Source of the DNA: Platerodrilus igneus
Lineage: Eukaryota; Arthropoda; Insecta; Coleoptera; Lycidae
NCBI GenBank assembly: GCA_036346225.1
Contig: JARFIW010001458.1
Coordinates: 2,976,001-3,040,000 of the forward strand
Direction: 5' to 3'
Length of the DNA: 64,000 bases
In this document: positions 13,881 to 25,431 of the stretch, one piece after another
Layout: every line of letters starts with the position of its first letter
How positions within the stretch are numbered: the stretch's first letter is position 1
Notes under the pieces: model-generated
Seen by the model: the letters and a program-made list of their open reading frames with translations, nothing else
Told to the model about the DNA's origin: nothing
Database searches by the model: none
Program-made: the position numbers and the translations under genes

Positions 13881-14066
13881 GGCTGCACACTGCCCATCTC
13901 TTAAAGCTGTTCTGTGCCGGAATACTCTGTGACCCGGACGTTGGTAGTTCCTGTGGCAGTAAAGACAGTCAAAACTGTATTTGCAATTTCCATGTCTTTA
14001 GAAGTAGCAACCAACATTCTTTATAACAGACGCTGTACCAGTTGGACTGTAACCACTCGCCAAAAT
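13881..14066 (-). other. 3' flank of macro-domain ORF, possible Cys/His motif
   Basis: On the minus strand, past the macro domain, one frame reads CLYCHRNYQRPGHRVFRHR (about 13915-13975). This resembles a C2H2-like finger, with stops nearby. It may be the end of the gypsy element's coding region or chance. No LTR start could be located. Confidence 0.25.
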
Positions 14067-14503
14067 CTAGATCCCGGTATTCTGGCAGAGTACCTCTAGT
14101 AGATTTCTTACAACCCTCCGGTCCAACCAAACCAGTCCCCAACCGATCTTGGGTATGGCCAACTTTTTGCCTTCCAATCTGATTCGCCGGTCTTTTACGT
14201 CTACTAATGCTTTCAGAAAAACCTGGTAATTCGGTTTGCTAGAAGACTGCTTGGTCATCAAGTTGTAGATGCCCCTATGTCAGAACTTTAGTAATTTGAT
14301 CTTTTCAACATCTAGTTGTTCTCGGCGAAGTTGATCAATCCACCCAATTTATGTTTAAACATCCAAGCAAGTCCTCGCAGAATGTCGAGTCCCGCCGTTA
14401 CACAATGTGCTAGGAAGTATTTCGGTGGCACATTAAATAGATCACCTTGCATCTCTTCTGCTTCTCTAAATCTCGCTTTACCTATGCCGCTGTAAAGAGA
14501 CAT
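14067..14503 (-). pseudogene. Macro domain (OARD1/TARG1-like) downstream of gypsy integrase
   Basis: About 145 codons on the minus strand resemble the small macro-domain ADP-ribose hydrolases. In order: QGDLFNVPPKYFLAHCV (first beta strands), AWMFKHKLGG (helix after the ligand loop), a frameshift near 14310, KLLKF and HRGIYNLMTK (central strands), SSSKPNYQVFLKAL (helix), KLAIPKIGWGL (second ligand loop) and a terminal VVRNLLEVLCQNTGI helix. OARD1/TARG1 removes ADP-ribose from acidic residues. The GAGIA ligand loop is degraded to LRGLA, the usual GCGLD reads GWGLV, and there is one frameshift plus one in-frame stop near 14285, so this copy is dead. It starts about 50 bases after the integrase C-terminus on the same strand and shares the raised GC content of the gypsy coding region, suggesting it was part of that element. 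Chance insertion beside it is the alternative. Confidence 0.75.
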
Positions 14504-14539
14504 GAAATAGTCATAGCGCGATCAATCTTTGTTCATCAT

Positions 14540-16257
14540 CCCGAGCATAACTGTTTGTTCGTCTCACTGCTTGCCGTTCTTCGGTATTACCGGCGTCATC
14601 GTAATGTGCTTACCGGTTTACATGTACAACTATCGTTTTTCCTTTTGGGGAGCTTATGGATCCGATATACCACGTCATTGATCCTTTTTACGACTTCGTA
14701 CAGACCCTCCCAATGTCAATGCATCTTTGGCGACAGTCCACATCTCCGTCTGGAGCTGTATAGCAGGACGGGGTCACTTTCTCGAAAAGCAGACTCCTGC
14801 GTCTTGATGTCATATCTAGTCTTTATTGTGTCGCCTACGATGTGGATAATTTTCCGAACGTCACCATGGATGTTGTGCATCTTACATTTGGGATTTTCGA
14901 CGTAGCCCTCGCTTAAAATATCATCTTCTAACTTGCACCCCTAAATTTAAGATCACACGACAGACGTATCTCGCGTCTCAGCATTGCACATGCAGGAGTT
15001 TGTCCAGTGCTCTCATTAACCGAAGTCCGCTAGACTAATAAAAGAGAATGCAAATATTATTGCCAGTCTCTCTAATGTTGGGAGACTATCTTGAAAAGGT
15101 ACACCATACTATCCGATTGCGAGTGTAATGGTGTTGTTGGGTTTTCTTCAACTCCAGCAACCGGAAAACTCTTTGGAATAACGTTGACTCAAAAATTTCT
15201 GCTTAATCGACGTACAATTGAAAGGGAACTCCAAAACGACAGGACAGCACTTTTACCAGCACGTCACCGACGTGTGGTGTGGCATACGCTTTGGTCAATT
15301 TCGTTGCATAGTCCATGATTACCAGAATGTACTTATTCCCGTAGTTGGGTTTCATTGAATGGACGAACAATATCGATTGCCACTCTTTCAATGGGGTTCT
15401 TCACATTGTACCGCCTCATTGTAGTATTACGGTGTCCTAATGGAGCGCACAGCTGACACTTGCAGCACTACTCTTTCACATCGCCCTTGCAGCCTATCCA
15501 GTAAAATCTTGCTAGGTCTTCCTCCAGTGTCTTCCCGAGGTCCTACTATGCAGGTGTTCTATAATGTCCGACACTCGACTTCTAGGAACCACCACCTGGA
15601 GCCTACTAACGGATCCGCCTTCATTCCAGCAGGGCGATCCGTTTCGAAGTCATACCCCTGCATCCTTTCTATCTATCTGGCGACTTGCACTTCGGGGGTT
15701 TCTAAACTAAAATAGTCACTTCAAGGCGAAGGTGTTGGCTCTCAAGGGAAATTTCCTCCCATAAAAGTACTTATAGAAGTGTTCTACGGATTTTACCACC
15801 ACCAATAGTTCGTTTCTTGTAACGCAATAATTTCATTCCGTTCTCGAGAACACCCTGCTAAGGTAACCAATGACCCCTTCTTGCACGTCCTCCATCTGGA
15901 ATAGTACACTTCCTACGGCAACATTGCTAGCGTTTGTACCTACGATAAATTTGCCTTTAGACTGAGGATAATTTAAGATCGGTGCTGTTGTCAATAGATG
16001 CATTAGTTCCGGAAACGCATTTTAGCAATCTTTATCTCAAACGTAATCATACCCGTATTTGATCAGCTTGATCAAGAATTTGGTTAATTCTGTGAACCCG
16101 AAACGAACTTCCTATAATAAGTGCACAAACGCAGAAAGCTGCGCAACTTATGTTTGTCTCTTTGCGTCGGTCACTCTGGCAGCGCCTTAACCCTTTTCGG
16201 GTGTGGCTTGACTCCGTTGCGTAAAACTACGTGTTCTAGGTATTTTACCTCTTCACC
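14540..16257 (-). pseudogene. Ty3/gypsy Pol relic: RT end, RNase H, zinc domain, integrase
   Basis: Reading down the minus strand from 16257: the end of the RT thumb (EEVKYLEHVVLRNGVKPHP), RNase H with FIVGTNASNVAVGSVLFQ (usual TDAS is TNAS here, so the first catalytic Asp is lost) and NELLVVVKSVEHFYKYFYG. A worn zinc-binding region lies near 15420-15600. The integrase starts with LKEWQSI and MKPNYGNKYILVIMDYATK (15391 to ~15290), then CRFGVPFQLYVD (~15210) and a degenerate block around 15100 with KKTQ before the region normally holding the catalytic Glu. VVHVNR near 14610 marks the integrase C-terminus. The relic has many stops and frameshifts. It is the downstream half of the element whose RT lies at 16805-17560, separated by an inserted solo LTR. 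GC content is higher than in the surroundings. Confidence 0.88.
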
Positions 16258-16804
16258 AGTTACGCTTTGGGCCTTGGGTGCTGCCCTTTTAAAAAGTCTT
16301 ATTCCAAAAACTCTTGTAACAATTTTTATTTAATCAGATATTATAAGTGGAATTTTACAAAATTATATAAAATTATTCTAAGTCGAAATTACTGTTAAAT
16401 GGATTTAAATTAGTGCGAGTAGTCTGAACAACCAACAATGTAAAAGTGTGCGGCTCAAGACTGACTGACTTTCTTGGGGCTCCCGGGGTATTTATGTTGT
16501 CCCTGCCCTTACATTTCTGTAGAAATTGCAGAGCTCATGTCTGCTTATTTCTTTATTAATTTATACAATACAAAGTAACAATCTTAATTCCAATAATTGC
16601 GGTTTTATAATCGACTGTGACCTGCACCTGCAGTATCTCGTTGCGTCTGGAATACATCGTATTCACATCCATTCTCACAACTTGCTTGTAAACTTTCATT
16701 AACCTTTTCTTTATTTATCCTTGAATTACATTGTTGCATCTAACTTATGTTTCTTAATAATTTCTATTTAATTATACATATATTGATATGGGGGATATGT
16801 AACT
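16258..16804 (-). repeat. Solo LTR of the errantivirus family, inserted in gypsy pol
   Basis: The minus strand reads AGTTACATATCCCCC at 16804 and ends in AAAGCGTAACT at 16258. It is a 547-bp match to the 3' LTR at 54252-54811, sharing GTTGTGAGAA, GATACTGCAGGTGCAGG, ATAAGCAGACATGAGCTCTG, GGACAACATAAATACC and GGGAGCCCC. The ends are a 6-bp inverted pair AGTTAC/GTAACT. Flanks on the minus strand are GGCG before and GGTG after, an imperfect 4-bp target duplication. The host RT reading frame continues across the insertion. TATA-like and TCAGTC initiator sequences are intact. Confidence 0.9.
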
Positions 16805-17560
16805 CGCCTAGTAGGTAATACTTCTTTAGGCTCAGCATCAGATTGGCTTCTCCTAGTCTTCAAAATACTTTTTTTAAATTTCCCAAGTATTCCTCAAACA
16901 CAATCCGAATCACTATCACGTCATCTATAAATACAAGACACGTTTTCCACGATAGCCCACCAAAATGTTATCTATTAAGCGCTCGAATGGACAGGAACGA
17001 TGTAGACTTCAAATGGCTTGACTGTAAATTGCCATAGGCCAGCACTAATAGTGATAGCGGTTTTTCTCGATCTTTGGGTTCCATACCCAATTGTCAGTTG
17101 CCACCTTTCAAATCCAAAATTCAGAACCATTGCGATCTTGAAAGCATATCTAGAGTGTTGTCAATCCTTGGAAGTGGATAACTGCCCTTTTTCGTCACGT
17201 CATTTAACCGTCTTCAGTCCACACAGAATTCCGTTGACCCGTCTTTTTTCCTGACAAGCACAACAGGTGATGCCCAAAAGCTGTCAGAGTGCGCAATCGC
17301 TCCCTACCTCTACATATCTCCAATCATTTTCTCAGCTTCCTAGCGTTTGGCCAAAGAAAACCTTTTCAGTTGCTGTTTTATTGGTCGAGCATCTCCTGTA
17401 TTAATTCTATGCTTGACTACTGCAGTCTGTCCTAATTTACCGTAGTCGACTGCAAACACGTGCGAATACCATCAGATAAAGTTCTTAAGTTCGGCCAGTC
17501 TTTGTTCAAGAAGTTGACACGGTTTCGTCAACTAGTCCAATGACGTCGCGGAACACTCCC
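16805..17560 (-). pseudogene. Ty3/gypsy reverse transcriptase relic (upstream half)
   Basis: The minus strand from about 17460 gives VKHRINTGDARPIKQ, SPVVLVRKKDGSTEFCVD, RLNDVTKKGSYPLPRIDNTL, a WF.ILDLK block (motif A region), MEPKDREKTAI, GLWQFTVKPF, then SCIYR-DD around the YLDD box (motif C, near 16930, damaged) and LGNLKK. This is the gypsy RT core with fingers and palm in normal order. It joins 14540-16257 once the solo LTR is removed. The YVDD box is broken and several frameshifts are needed, so no active enzyme remains. The stretch 17560-17770 may be the protease-RT linker, but no motif is seen. Confidence 0.88.
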
Positions 17561-17770
17561 TGGTGCGTGGTTCTTTCTCAGCACCGGCACACCACGTCAC
17601 TTGAACGATCGAAGAACTCTACCAATTGTTGTGCTCTTTTTCAGCGCGATATCGTGGCGTTTGAGATCCGAACAGGTACACAATTTGTCATTTTCGACAT
17701 AGGCTTCCCTACAATAGGATTCGTCACTAGTCGGTCCAATATAGTGGTCACAAAAATTGTCATAAAATAA

Positions 17771-18539
17771 TTACAGAGTATTGAAAAAGCAAGTTTTGAA
17801 CACAAAACTCAAAGGACGTAGTGGCACGAGTCTTATAGAAGCAACTACGAAAGTGAGAAGTAATGTTTTGTTAAGTATCGTGTAACTCGCACGCGCATTA
17901 TGTATACAAATTAAAATGATAGGTGAGGAATAACCTAAACTAGGTTTGGTAATTTAAAAATAAATGACTAATTTTGGCGCGGAATCACACTGATATAATA
18001 TATATTTCTGAAACGGCCCCGATACATTTACCACCGGATCAATTATTATCAAAAGTGCTAAATACAGCTCCAGTAAAGAGTACGAATAGATAAACTACTT
18101 TTTTATTAAACTGAAATAGCTCATTTTGCAATAATAGTGTTCATAATAATGCAAGAACCCATGTGCTCATTTTTGTACCAACGAAAGTTATGGATATCCG
18201 GACGAAACCAGAAGATCCGGGCAAGTAAAATATCTATTTCTAAAAATCGAAAGCCGAAATTAACGTTTTAGGGCAGTGTCACCCTAGGAGCAAACGCTCA
18301 CACTACAAAAAGCAAAACCTCTCCCCCAGAAAATTCTTAGAAGTCAACATAGCACTTCCCAAAAACTGTAAATCTAGATATTAATTTTGGAGCAATTGAT
18401 AGCGTAATAGCAACCCGGTATTTGGCGGTAATGATGTTGTAGCCACCTCTGCTTTTTTTCCAGGGAGGCACGCTACCAATAGCAATAACATGCAGCTAGA
18501 GACTTAACGTATAGCCGTACTTAAGAGAAATGTGGTTAG
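17771..18539. other. Unassigned region
   Basis: AT-rich with no domain-bearing frame. It may include the worn 5' part of either neighbouring retroelement, but nothing proves it. Confidence 0.3.
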
Positions 18540-20010
18540 AACTGACTATTTGCATTTTCATGCAAGTTACAGCACATGCTATGCAATGATATTCCAAGGC
18601 CTAGCAAATCATTTTGAGTCTGAAATAAGGCAATATGTTGCGATGCCGAATATACTGGAGAGGTACGTGTTTTTGAAATATTTTCAGTGGTATGAGATGT
18701 ACTAGCAACAGCACAGCAAACCACATTCCCGAAATAAGGAATACGACGAAATAAAAGTAGATAGAGGCCAACTCAACTTCCGGGGAGAAAATCTTTCTTA
18801 TTCCACCAGTAATAATTTGAGAGGAATTCACGTAGCTAACGGGGAGGAATAATAATGTCTGACCTGGAAACAGAGACACGGATGATACAGAAAGTGGTAA
18901 TAGAAGCTTGGCATGAATAGCTAGAGTAAATAATGTCATTGTAGGAAGACAATACAGGAAACGGTAGCATCACTCAAACATTCAGTGTGACCAAAAATTA
19001 GATACCGGCAAAACAGCATTAACTCTGCATGTAAGCGGCTAGTTTCAGATAAATTTCTAAAAGAAAATCCTGCTCTAATAAAAAATATAATTTCAATAGG
19101 AAGGCACATCCGGTAGCTCCGAATGGTAAAAGATTTACAAGCGTTAAATAAATTCATAACCGTAGCATGAAATAGTGAAAATAAGGGGTCAACTTGAGTT
19201 CGTAGTTATTCCAGTGTATAAGATAGATGTGACTTGGGAATGAGATTTATGCAATATGTAAATATAAAGATTATTGCTAAGAGCAAAATAATTATTGTCA
19301 ACAAAGATGTAATGAAATGGAGTGATTATTATTTGGGCCACCTAAAAGGGGACTGAGTTTAGGTGAATTTTTAGGAAGCGGAAAGAGGAGATAGCCTAAG
19401 TGATGAGCAACTAATGATAGGTGCCCTGGGGAACTAAAAGATAGCTGTAAAAAGGATACTGAATACAGAATCGCGCTTTGTAAGAGGTATACGCACAAAC
19501 TAAATAGTATAATACAGAACCTTTCTATTAAAATGTATATATTATACCAACTGCAAAATAAGCACTCAAAATATATATATTGGAAACAGAAATAATAGAA
19601 AAACCAACGCGGTTTGTGAATCCTCTAGTGGTTGTGAAGAAACAAGATGGCACTATCAGGAATTCTCTGGGACTATTATATTAGAAAAGGAATCGCAAGA
19701 ATACAGTGTTTTTAGTCAAAGGTAGTGTAGATCAGTTTAGAAACGCCCCGTACTATTTGAATTATCTTACGCGAGCCTTGGTGAAGGTAATGCAGTCCAT
19801 ATTGGGATCGCATGTAAATTTTTGCATCAACTACAGTGACATATTAACGTGATATATTGATTTTCAGTGGATGCATAAGACCACGGATGAAACTTTAGGT
19901 ATTTCCTAAATGTGACAAAGTGTATGTCAAATTTGACAGCTTTTTTGGGAAGAAAATCTTGCAGCGAGTATGAGACACAACAGTATACAATTGTGAAGTA
20001 ATGCTTGCTT
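18540..20010 (+). pseudogene. Worn LTR-retroelement relic with RT fragments
   Basis: At 19597-19680 the plus strand reads RFVNPLVVVKKQDGTIRNS, the first conserved RT block. At 19750-19860 it reads NYLTRALVKVMQSILGSHV, then CINYSDIL, matching the region around the YLDD box with YSDI in its place. An upstream frame near 18600 (ANHFESEIRQYVAMPN) has a gag-like look, but that is weak. The segment between the two RT blocks is shortened, so most of the palm is deleted. Decay is heavier than in the other retroelements here, suggesting an older insertion. Confidence 0.6.
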
Positions 20011-21911
20011 AAGCTATACAAATATTAAACATATTCCGCGTGCATAATATTTTATTCCTATATGCAGTTTCACTAAAGCGCAATCTAAAAAAAACCATTC
20101 CTGTTATTATTACCCTGGGAAAAATGTGGGTTAAAGCCATTTTAAACTGAGAGATTAGCAAAATCTTGTAAAAGCTTTAGTTTATTGTTTGTGAGCGCCA
20201 ATTCAATATACACCATAATTAAAAGTTTTCCTGAAATTTTTAATTCGTATTTTTTTTTAATACATGGGCAAGGTTTCAAGTATTATTTTGGTTTCACGAT
20301 ATATCTTACTTTTGTGCTATTTGTATATTATAGACCATAAGAATGAAGATTTACGGGAATTCGCCATGACATGATATTTTATTAGATGATAAGATTTTGT
20401 TAGAAAATAAGATATTTTTTCAAAAGTTACAGATCAGATGTCACAAGAGTGAATAATTAACTATATTTATTGGATATTTAATCAAGGTAGGGTTTTAAAG
20501 GTGCAAATATTTTTCGATCGTGTTATTTACTTTATTTTGATGTCAAAAATTATCTATAAAGGCAATTTAAAGGTGTTCACCATGTAATATTTGTTTTTTA
20601 TTTTCGCTAGAATATTTATAAGTTTTATTGTTGATGAGTTCCCAATGGTATACACGATTCTTTAATGCAGTATTCTAATTTTATAATTAATAAAGCATTA
20701 TGTGTAATCTTCTTCAATGCACAGTATAAATGGGCATTCGTTGTATTTAATGCATTAAAGCGTGGTTACCAAAAAAATTTCTTTTATATTTAATAATTTA
20801 AGTATCGTATTTTAAATAAATTCATGATTAATGCATAGATACATTCTTGAAGAATTTCAATTATGTTTAAAAACGAAAAAATTGTATTTTATGTTTTCTG
20901 AACGGTTTCACTCATATTTACTAATTGAAAGATCGGCATTTGCATATAAATATATTTAATACGTATAGAAATATTTTTAAAATGTTTTCATCTATATCTA
21001 TTAACCAAAGAATGCATAAACGCTTTAGTTTCAATAAATTCAAAATTTAAAATTGTTTACTTTTCAAATTTAATCGAATATTGCGTAGTTAAATGCATAA
21101 GAAGCGCATATTCCATATCAAATGTATTGAAAAGGACGTATATTCTCGCAAATACGAGAAGGCGATAAGTACATTTAAAAAACTGGTGGAACATACCAAA
21201 AATATGACGTCAGAGAGAAGTTCGTTTATTTAAAACTTCTGCGCGTAGCAGTAGGTAGGCCAGTATCTGCCGAAACGCTGTCACAAGCATGCTATCGATA
21301 TAGTTACATAATATGCAATAGGTAGTTGCTGCCTCGTAAGTATAAAGAAAAGAAGGGAGGGACATTAAAAAGTGTAACCAAATTTTGTTTTGATTGATGG
21401 AACTATAAGGGGTTGCTTTTATTATTAAAATCTTAATTAAATATAAAAGCATTGTTTAAAAATCCTATTATTTCTAGCACGATTTACGTTTGTATATGAT
21501 TGTACCACAAATTGGGAGTGTTCAATATGTGTTCGATTTATAATGGTTTATATGAAGTCATTAAGTTATGATGCCAAAAAAAACTGAAATCAGGTTTATT
21601 TACACTTAATTTGTGAAGCCTTGTTTTGGCATATTTTTATATGCTTAAATCTAATGATTGAAAAAATTTGCTATAAATTAATTAATTTTTATTAGACCTG
21701 GTTTTATCGTTACTAAAACTTCATTACACTATATTAATATGTACAGTAAGTATTAAGGTCTGAAGTTGTATTACTTAACACATTGTTGTTGTGGTTGCCA
21801 GTGGGGGCTATCACTAAGGAGCAAATGAGTACGCACCCCCTGCAAACAACTGAACTAAACTTAAATATTTTCAACCAAACTTACGAAGTAAGTTAGGTTA
21901 ATAGGATCGCT
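20011..21911. other. Very AT-rich region, no features
   Basis: Long low-GC stretch with many TTTAAT and ATGCATT words and no meaningful frames. Nothing supported. Confidence 0.5.
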
Positions 21912-21940
21912 ACGTCGCCGTCGTCGCCGCCGTCGTCCGT
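21912..21940. repeat. CGTCGC-type trinucleotide patch
   Basis: A short run of CGTCGC/CGCCGT triplets in an AT-rich area. It is low-complexity DNA and the most CpG-dense spot in its neighbourhood. No open frame of note crosses it. Confidence 0.7.
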
Positions 21941-22390
21941 TGCACGTTTTTTTCGTTTTACAAACATTTGATATATGGATCTTGTTCAGTTTTTTACGCT
22001 GATTAAGAATATGCTATCCATTTTTCGATATCTCATTCACTTTTCGAGTTATTCGACTTTAAAGTCGAAATTTTGACTATGATAAACTTCACTCCAGCAA
22101 AAAATAAATAAAGTTTTAGGTTAATATCGACCTCTTGAGCATATTTTCTCATAGCTCTCATAGCTCCATACCTCCTGAACATATTTTCTCAAAGCACCAA
22201 TGCTCTAAGTCGAAAGGTTTTCGAGTTATTCGACATCTTGTTTTTAATGTATATGTAATATTTTTTTTTGATAACAACATATCTGTAAGTTTGGTTAGAA
22301 GTTCTGCACATGAGAACTTAGATTTTTTCATTATATTATTATTCTGTTCTAGCAGAATCTAAAGTATTTTTAATTATACGCGGGATGCAT
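21941..22390. repeat. Low-complexity repeat with repeated TTCGAGTTATTCGAC
   Basis: TTTTCGAGTTATTCGAC occurs twice (about 22035 and 22215), as does ATATTTTCTCA with AGCTC/AGCACC contexts (22140-22200). GACTTTAAAGTC near 22050 is a short palindrome. The style is that of non-autonomous insect repeats. Ends are undefined. Confidence 0.45.
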
Positions 22391-23269
22391 GAACAGAAGT
22401 TGGGTTTGCTAAGAGTAGGCTCACAGCGTTAACTGTAAAATATCTGCGATCACGCGGCTCTAGAATTAGGATATACAGTTGTATATGGGCACTTTGAGCA
22501 ATGTCCGAATTAACGGACGTACCATTGCAAATAAAAGTGAAAGAAAAGCATTCCGTTGTTATTGTACCTATAAAAACGATCTCATTTAGAAGATTACTTG
22601 CAGGCTATGAAATAGGTTTACATATTAGATATATTTCTAATTATACGACAAAAATATATCGCCAGTATAGTCAGGTTTCTGTAGATAGTTCAAAGCACCC
22701 TTAAGTTTATTGCTGCCTGGAAGGCTTGAATGTAGTAATGAGGACATCTATAGTATTACAAACTGATGATGCATTTTGGGATGAATCTGTTAAATCGTGT
22801 TTGTATGGTTATGTATTTTCAGTTTTAATAAAACACTTGTTCTTTAAAGACCTGTCTATATATTAATAAAAGGGAAGTTCATATTGTTTAAAACAATTTC
22901 ATTTTTTTATTTCATTGTTTAATAGTAAGTACATTTCACAATCCTGAAACTCTTAAAAGTCAATTTGTTGTGTGATCTATTTAATTCAATTTACAAACTT
23001 ACTAAGATAAAATAAGCAGTAACGTTTATGATTGTGTTTACTACTTTCTGTAGTCATAATTTTTTTTCTGTCAAATGAATAATATTAATACTTTATTACA
23101 ACAGCCTTTTTTTCTGACAAACTAAATATTAAAAAATTTGGGTCGACCGCTATCGAACTTAAAACTTGTGCATAACAAAACAGTTAAGAGCAAAGAAATT
23201 TTGCGTAAATTCAATAGAAAGATATATTTTAAAAATGATTAGATTTATGAATGCGAAGAGAAAAACACG
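22391..23269. other. Unassigned region
   Basis: A 67-codon frame at 22501-22704 shows no domain. The rest is AT-rich. It may hold the 5' terminus of the following hAT relic, but no terminal inverted repeat was found. Confidence 0.3.
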
Positions 23270-24840
23270 TTATATTTTTTTCCATGCGTGCTTTATGGGG
23301 GCGAAGATGCTTGAAACAAAAACGGCGTTACCGATTTAGTCCATATTGCAGCTAAGATTAGAAAACATGAAGCATCGGTTAATCATATTAACAGCGTGTT
23401 TAGTTTTAAATTTTTGACTAAGACAAATATACAAGTTCAATTAGATTCTGAACATAGAAACCTGCTTTTAAGATAAAACAAAGAAGTTGCAAAAAATTTA
23501 TGTGTTTTCGAAAATAAGTAACTGCATAAAATTTTGTAATTCTTTAGAATTCGCCCTAAGCGGTAATAATGAATAGGATGACTCGGAGAATAAAAGATTA
23601 TTTAGAGTGCTTCCTAATTTTTCTATAGATTTAGATTCTGTAATAAAGAATTACTTAAAAAAATTAAAAATCTTTAAAGAAACATCAAAAACTATTCAAA
23701 ATGAAGTTTTTTAGTGTATGTTCAAGGTTTATCATGAAAAGTAATGAAAGAAGTTAAGACAGCTGCTTACGTTTTAATAATTGCTAATAAAACCACCGAT
23801 ATACCTGGGTTTCAATTAGTTCTTATTTTGAGATACCCAAAGAATTGCCTTTCTCTAGCTGTATATTAAGCGAACTAAGTTCTCTTCTAAACAGTACAAT
23901 TAATAGTCCAAAGTTATGATAGTGCTGTTGTTATGAGCGGATCACTTAAAGGAGTTAAGAAGGTAGTGAAAGATAAATATCCGTTTGCAAATTTTGTGCA
24001 CTATTACACATATCAAGCTAATGTAGTTCTGACCAAATCAACCTAAATCAATAGGAATGCTATATTCTTTTTTTCCAATTTAACTGATCATCTCAGAGAA
24101 CAAAAGTTACAGAACATACTGTTCAAAAGAAGTTACCTCGTGCATGTCTAACACGCTGGAATTTTTAGTCACGTTTTATACATATCGTTTATGAAAGCCG
24201 TGATGAATTATTCAAATTTATAGAAGTTATAGAAAATAGTGATGAAACTACTCTGCAAAGCATTATTGAGCAAGCAAGTGCTTATGAATGATTACTTTTG
24301 AATCAAAAGATGCTTGTGATGTAATTTTGTTGAAAATAAAAAACAGACTTAACTTTGTTGATCACTTGGTTGCAGCAAATTTATTTGCTATAAAAAAATT
24401 TCCCGAATTTATTAAATTCTTTCCATATGAATTTTTGCGAAATACATTTGTATGCTATTCGTTATTAAACGCAGATCATTTGAAAACTGAGCTGCAGGAA
24501 TTTATATGCAAGGGGAATTGCGTGACGATTTTGATGCTGTGCCTTTACTTCGTTTGCTGTTGGAGCAAAGACTCGATGTTAGTATTTACTGAAACCGTAA
24601 AACTTTTATAAGGTGACAATACCTATATCAATTTCTTTAGCCAAAAGTCGTCTCTCTGTGTTAAAGCGCGTTAAAACTTTTTTGGGTAACACAATGAGGG
24701 AAGATCGATTGAATGCTTTGGAGATGATGTCATTTGTGCGACTTTTTGTTTCATAAATAGACAATTTTAATAATAAAGGTATTGATAAGTTTACTGCTAA
24801 GAAAAGCAGAAAAAATAAACTTATACTACATGCCATTTAA
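23270..24840 (+). pseudogene. hAT-superfamily transposase relic (ZMYM1-like)
   Basis: Several frames, read in order, resemble hAT transposases annotated as zinc finger MYM-type 1-like. IAAKIRKHEASVNHINSVF lies at ~23350-23400 (helical region). AAYVLIIANKTTDI lies at ~23765 (first catalytic Asp region). YDSAVVMSGSLKGVKKVVKD lies at ~23920. TRWNF (the conserved TRW) and VYESRDELFKFIEVIEN lie at ~24160-24240. At 24288-24520 comes an insertion-domain segment, HLVAANLFAIKKFPEF. The C-terminal dimerisation motif follows, SRLSVLKRVKTFLGNTM and REDRLNALEMMSF, at 24645-24740. Frameshifts and stops separate the blocks, so it cannot encode a working transposase. Terminal inverted repeats and the 8-bp target duplication were not located. 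Confidence 0.8.
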
Positions 24841-25431
24841 CAATTAGGGTGTATTATAATACAAGCGTATAGCTTTGAAGCCAGGCGTTTTAAAAGCACT
24901 TACACACGCATTTTGAAACGTATTCGCGTTTTAATTTTTTTAAGTTATTGTTCGTGGTAAATTAACTCAGTTATTAATATAGACATTTTTGTGATTAGCG
25001 CATAATACTCATCAATTATCGTTATGTGCGGAAGAGTCATAGATATTTTGAATATGAAAATAAGAAGAGGATTTGACGCAAGAGTCGTTTTTGATCCTTC
25101 AACAGAGAAAGTCTTTACTAGTGCCAATCTGGTGTACTATGCTTGAAATTGTTTCCAAATACCTACAATTCGCCTACTCGCAAGAAAAATACCTACTTAG
25201 AAACTAAAGGAGATATTTATATAATTTGTTTGTCGTTTTATTTGTGCACTATGCTATTTATCAAAACAAAAACCCTTTATACTGCCGGTCACCATATGTT
25301 AATGCATGGTTTGCAATTAATTAAGGGTCTTCCAAATTATGCACTAAATCGTAACGCAAACTGGGTACAACAGCTAGGAATGCATCCAAGTGTTATACCA
25401 TATTTTTTAGTATGCATCATAATTTGGAAAA
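24841..25431. other. Flank of hAT relic, unassigned open frame
   Basis: A plus-strand frame of 110 codons (25143-25475) carries no recognisable domain and runs into the family B repeat, so it is not called as a gene. The rest is AT-rich. Confidence 0.3.

Noticed and set aside
14447..14905. 152-codon plus-strand frame
   Set aside because: Antisense of the gypsy integrase/macro region; translation has no domain.
18601..18939. 112-codon minus-strand hydrophobic frame
   Set aside because: Opposite strand of a weak gag-like relic; no domain, signal or partner.
21912..21940. Possible CpG island or coding repeat
   Set aside because: Only about 30 bases; simple CGTCGC repetition.
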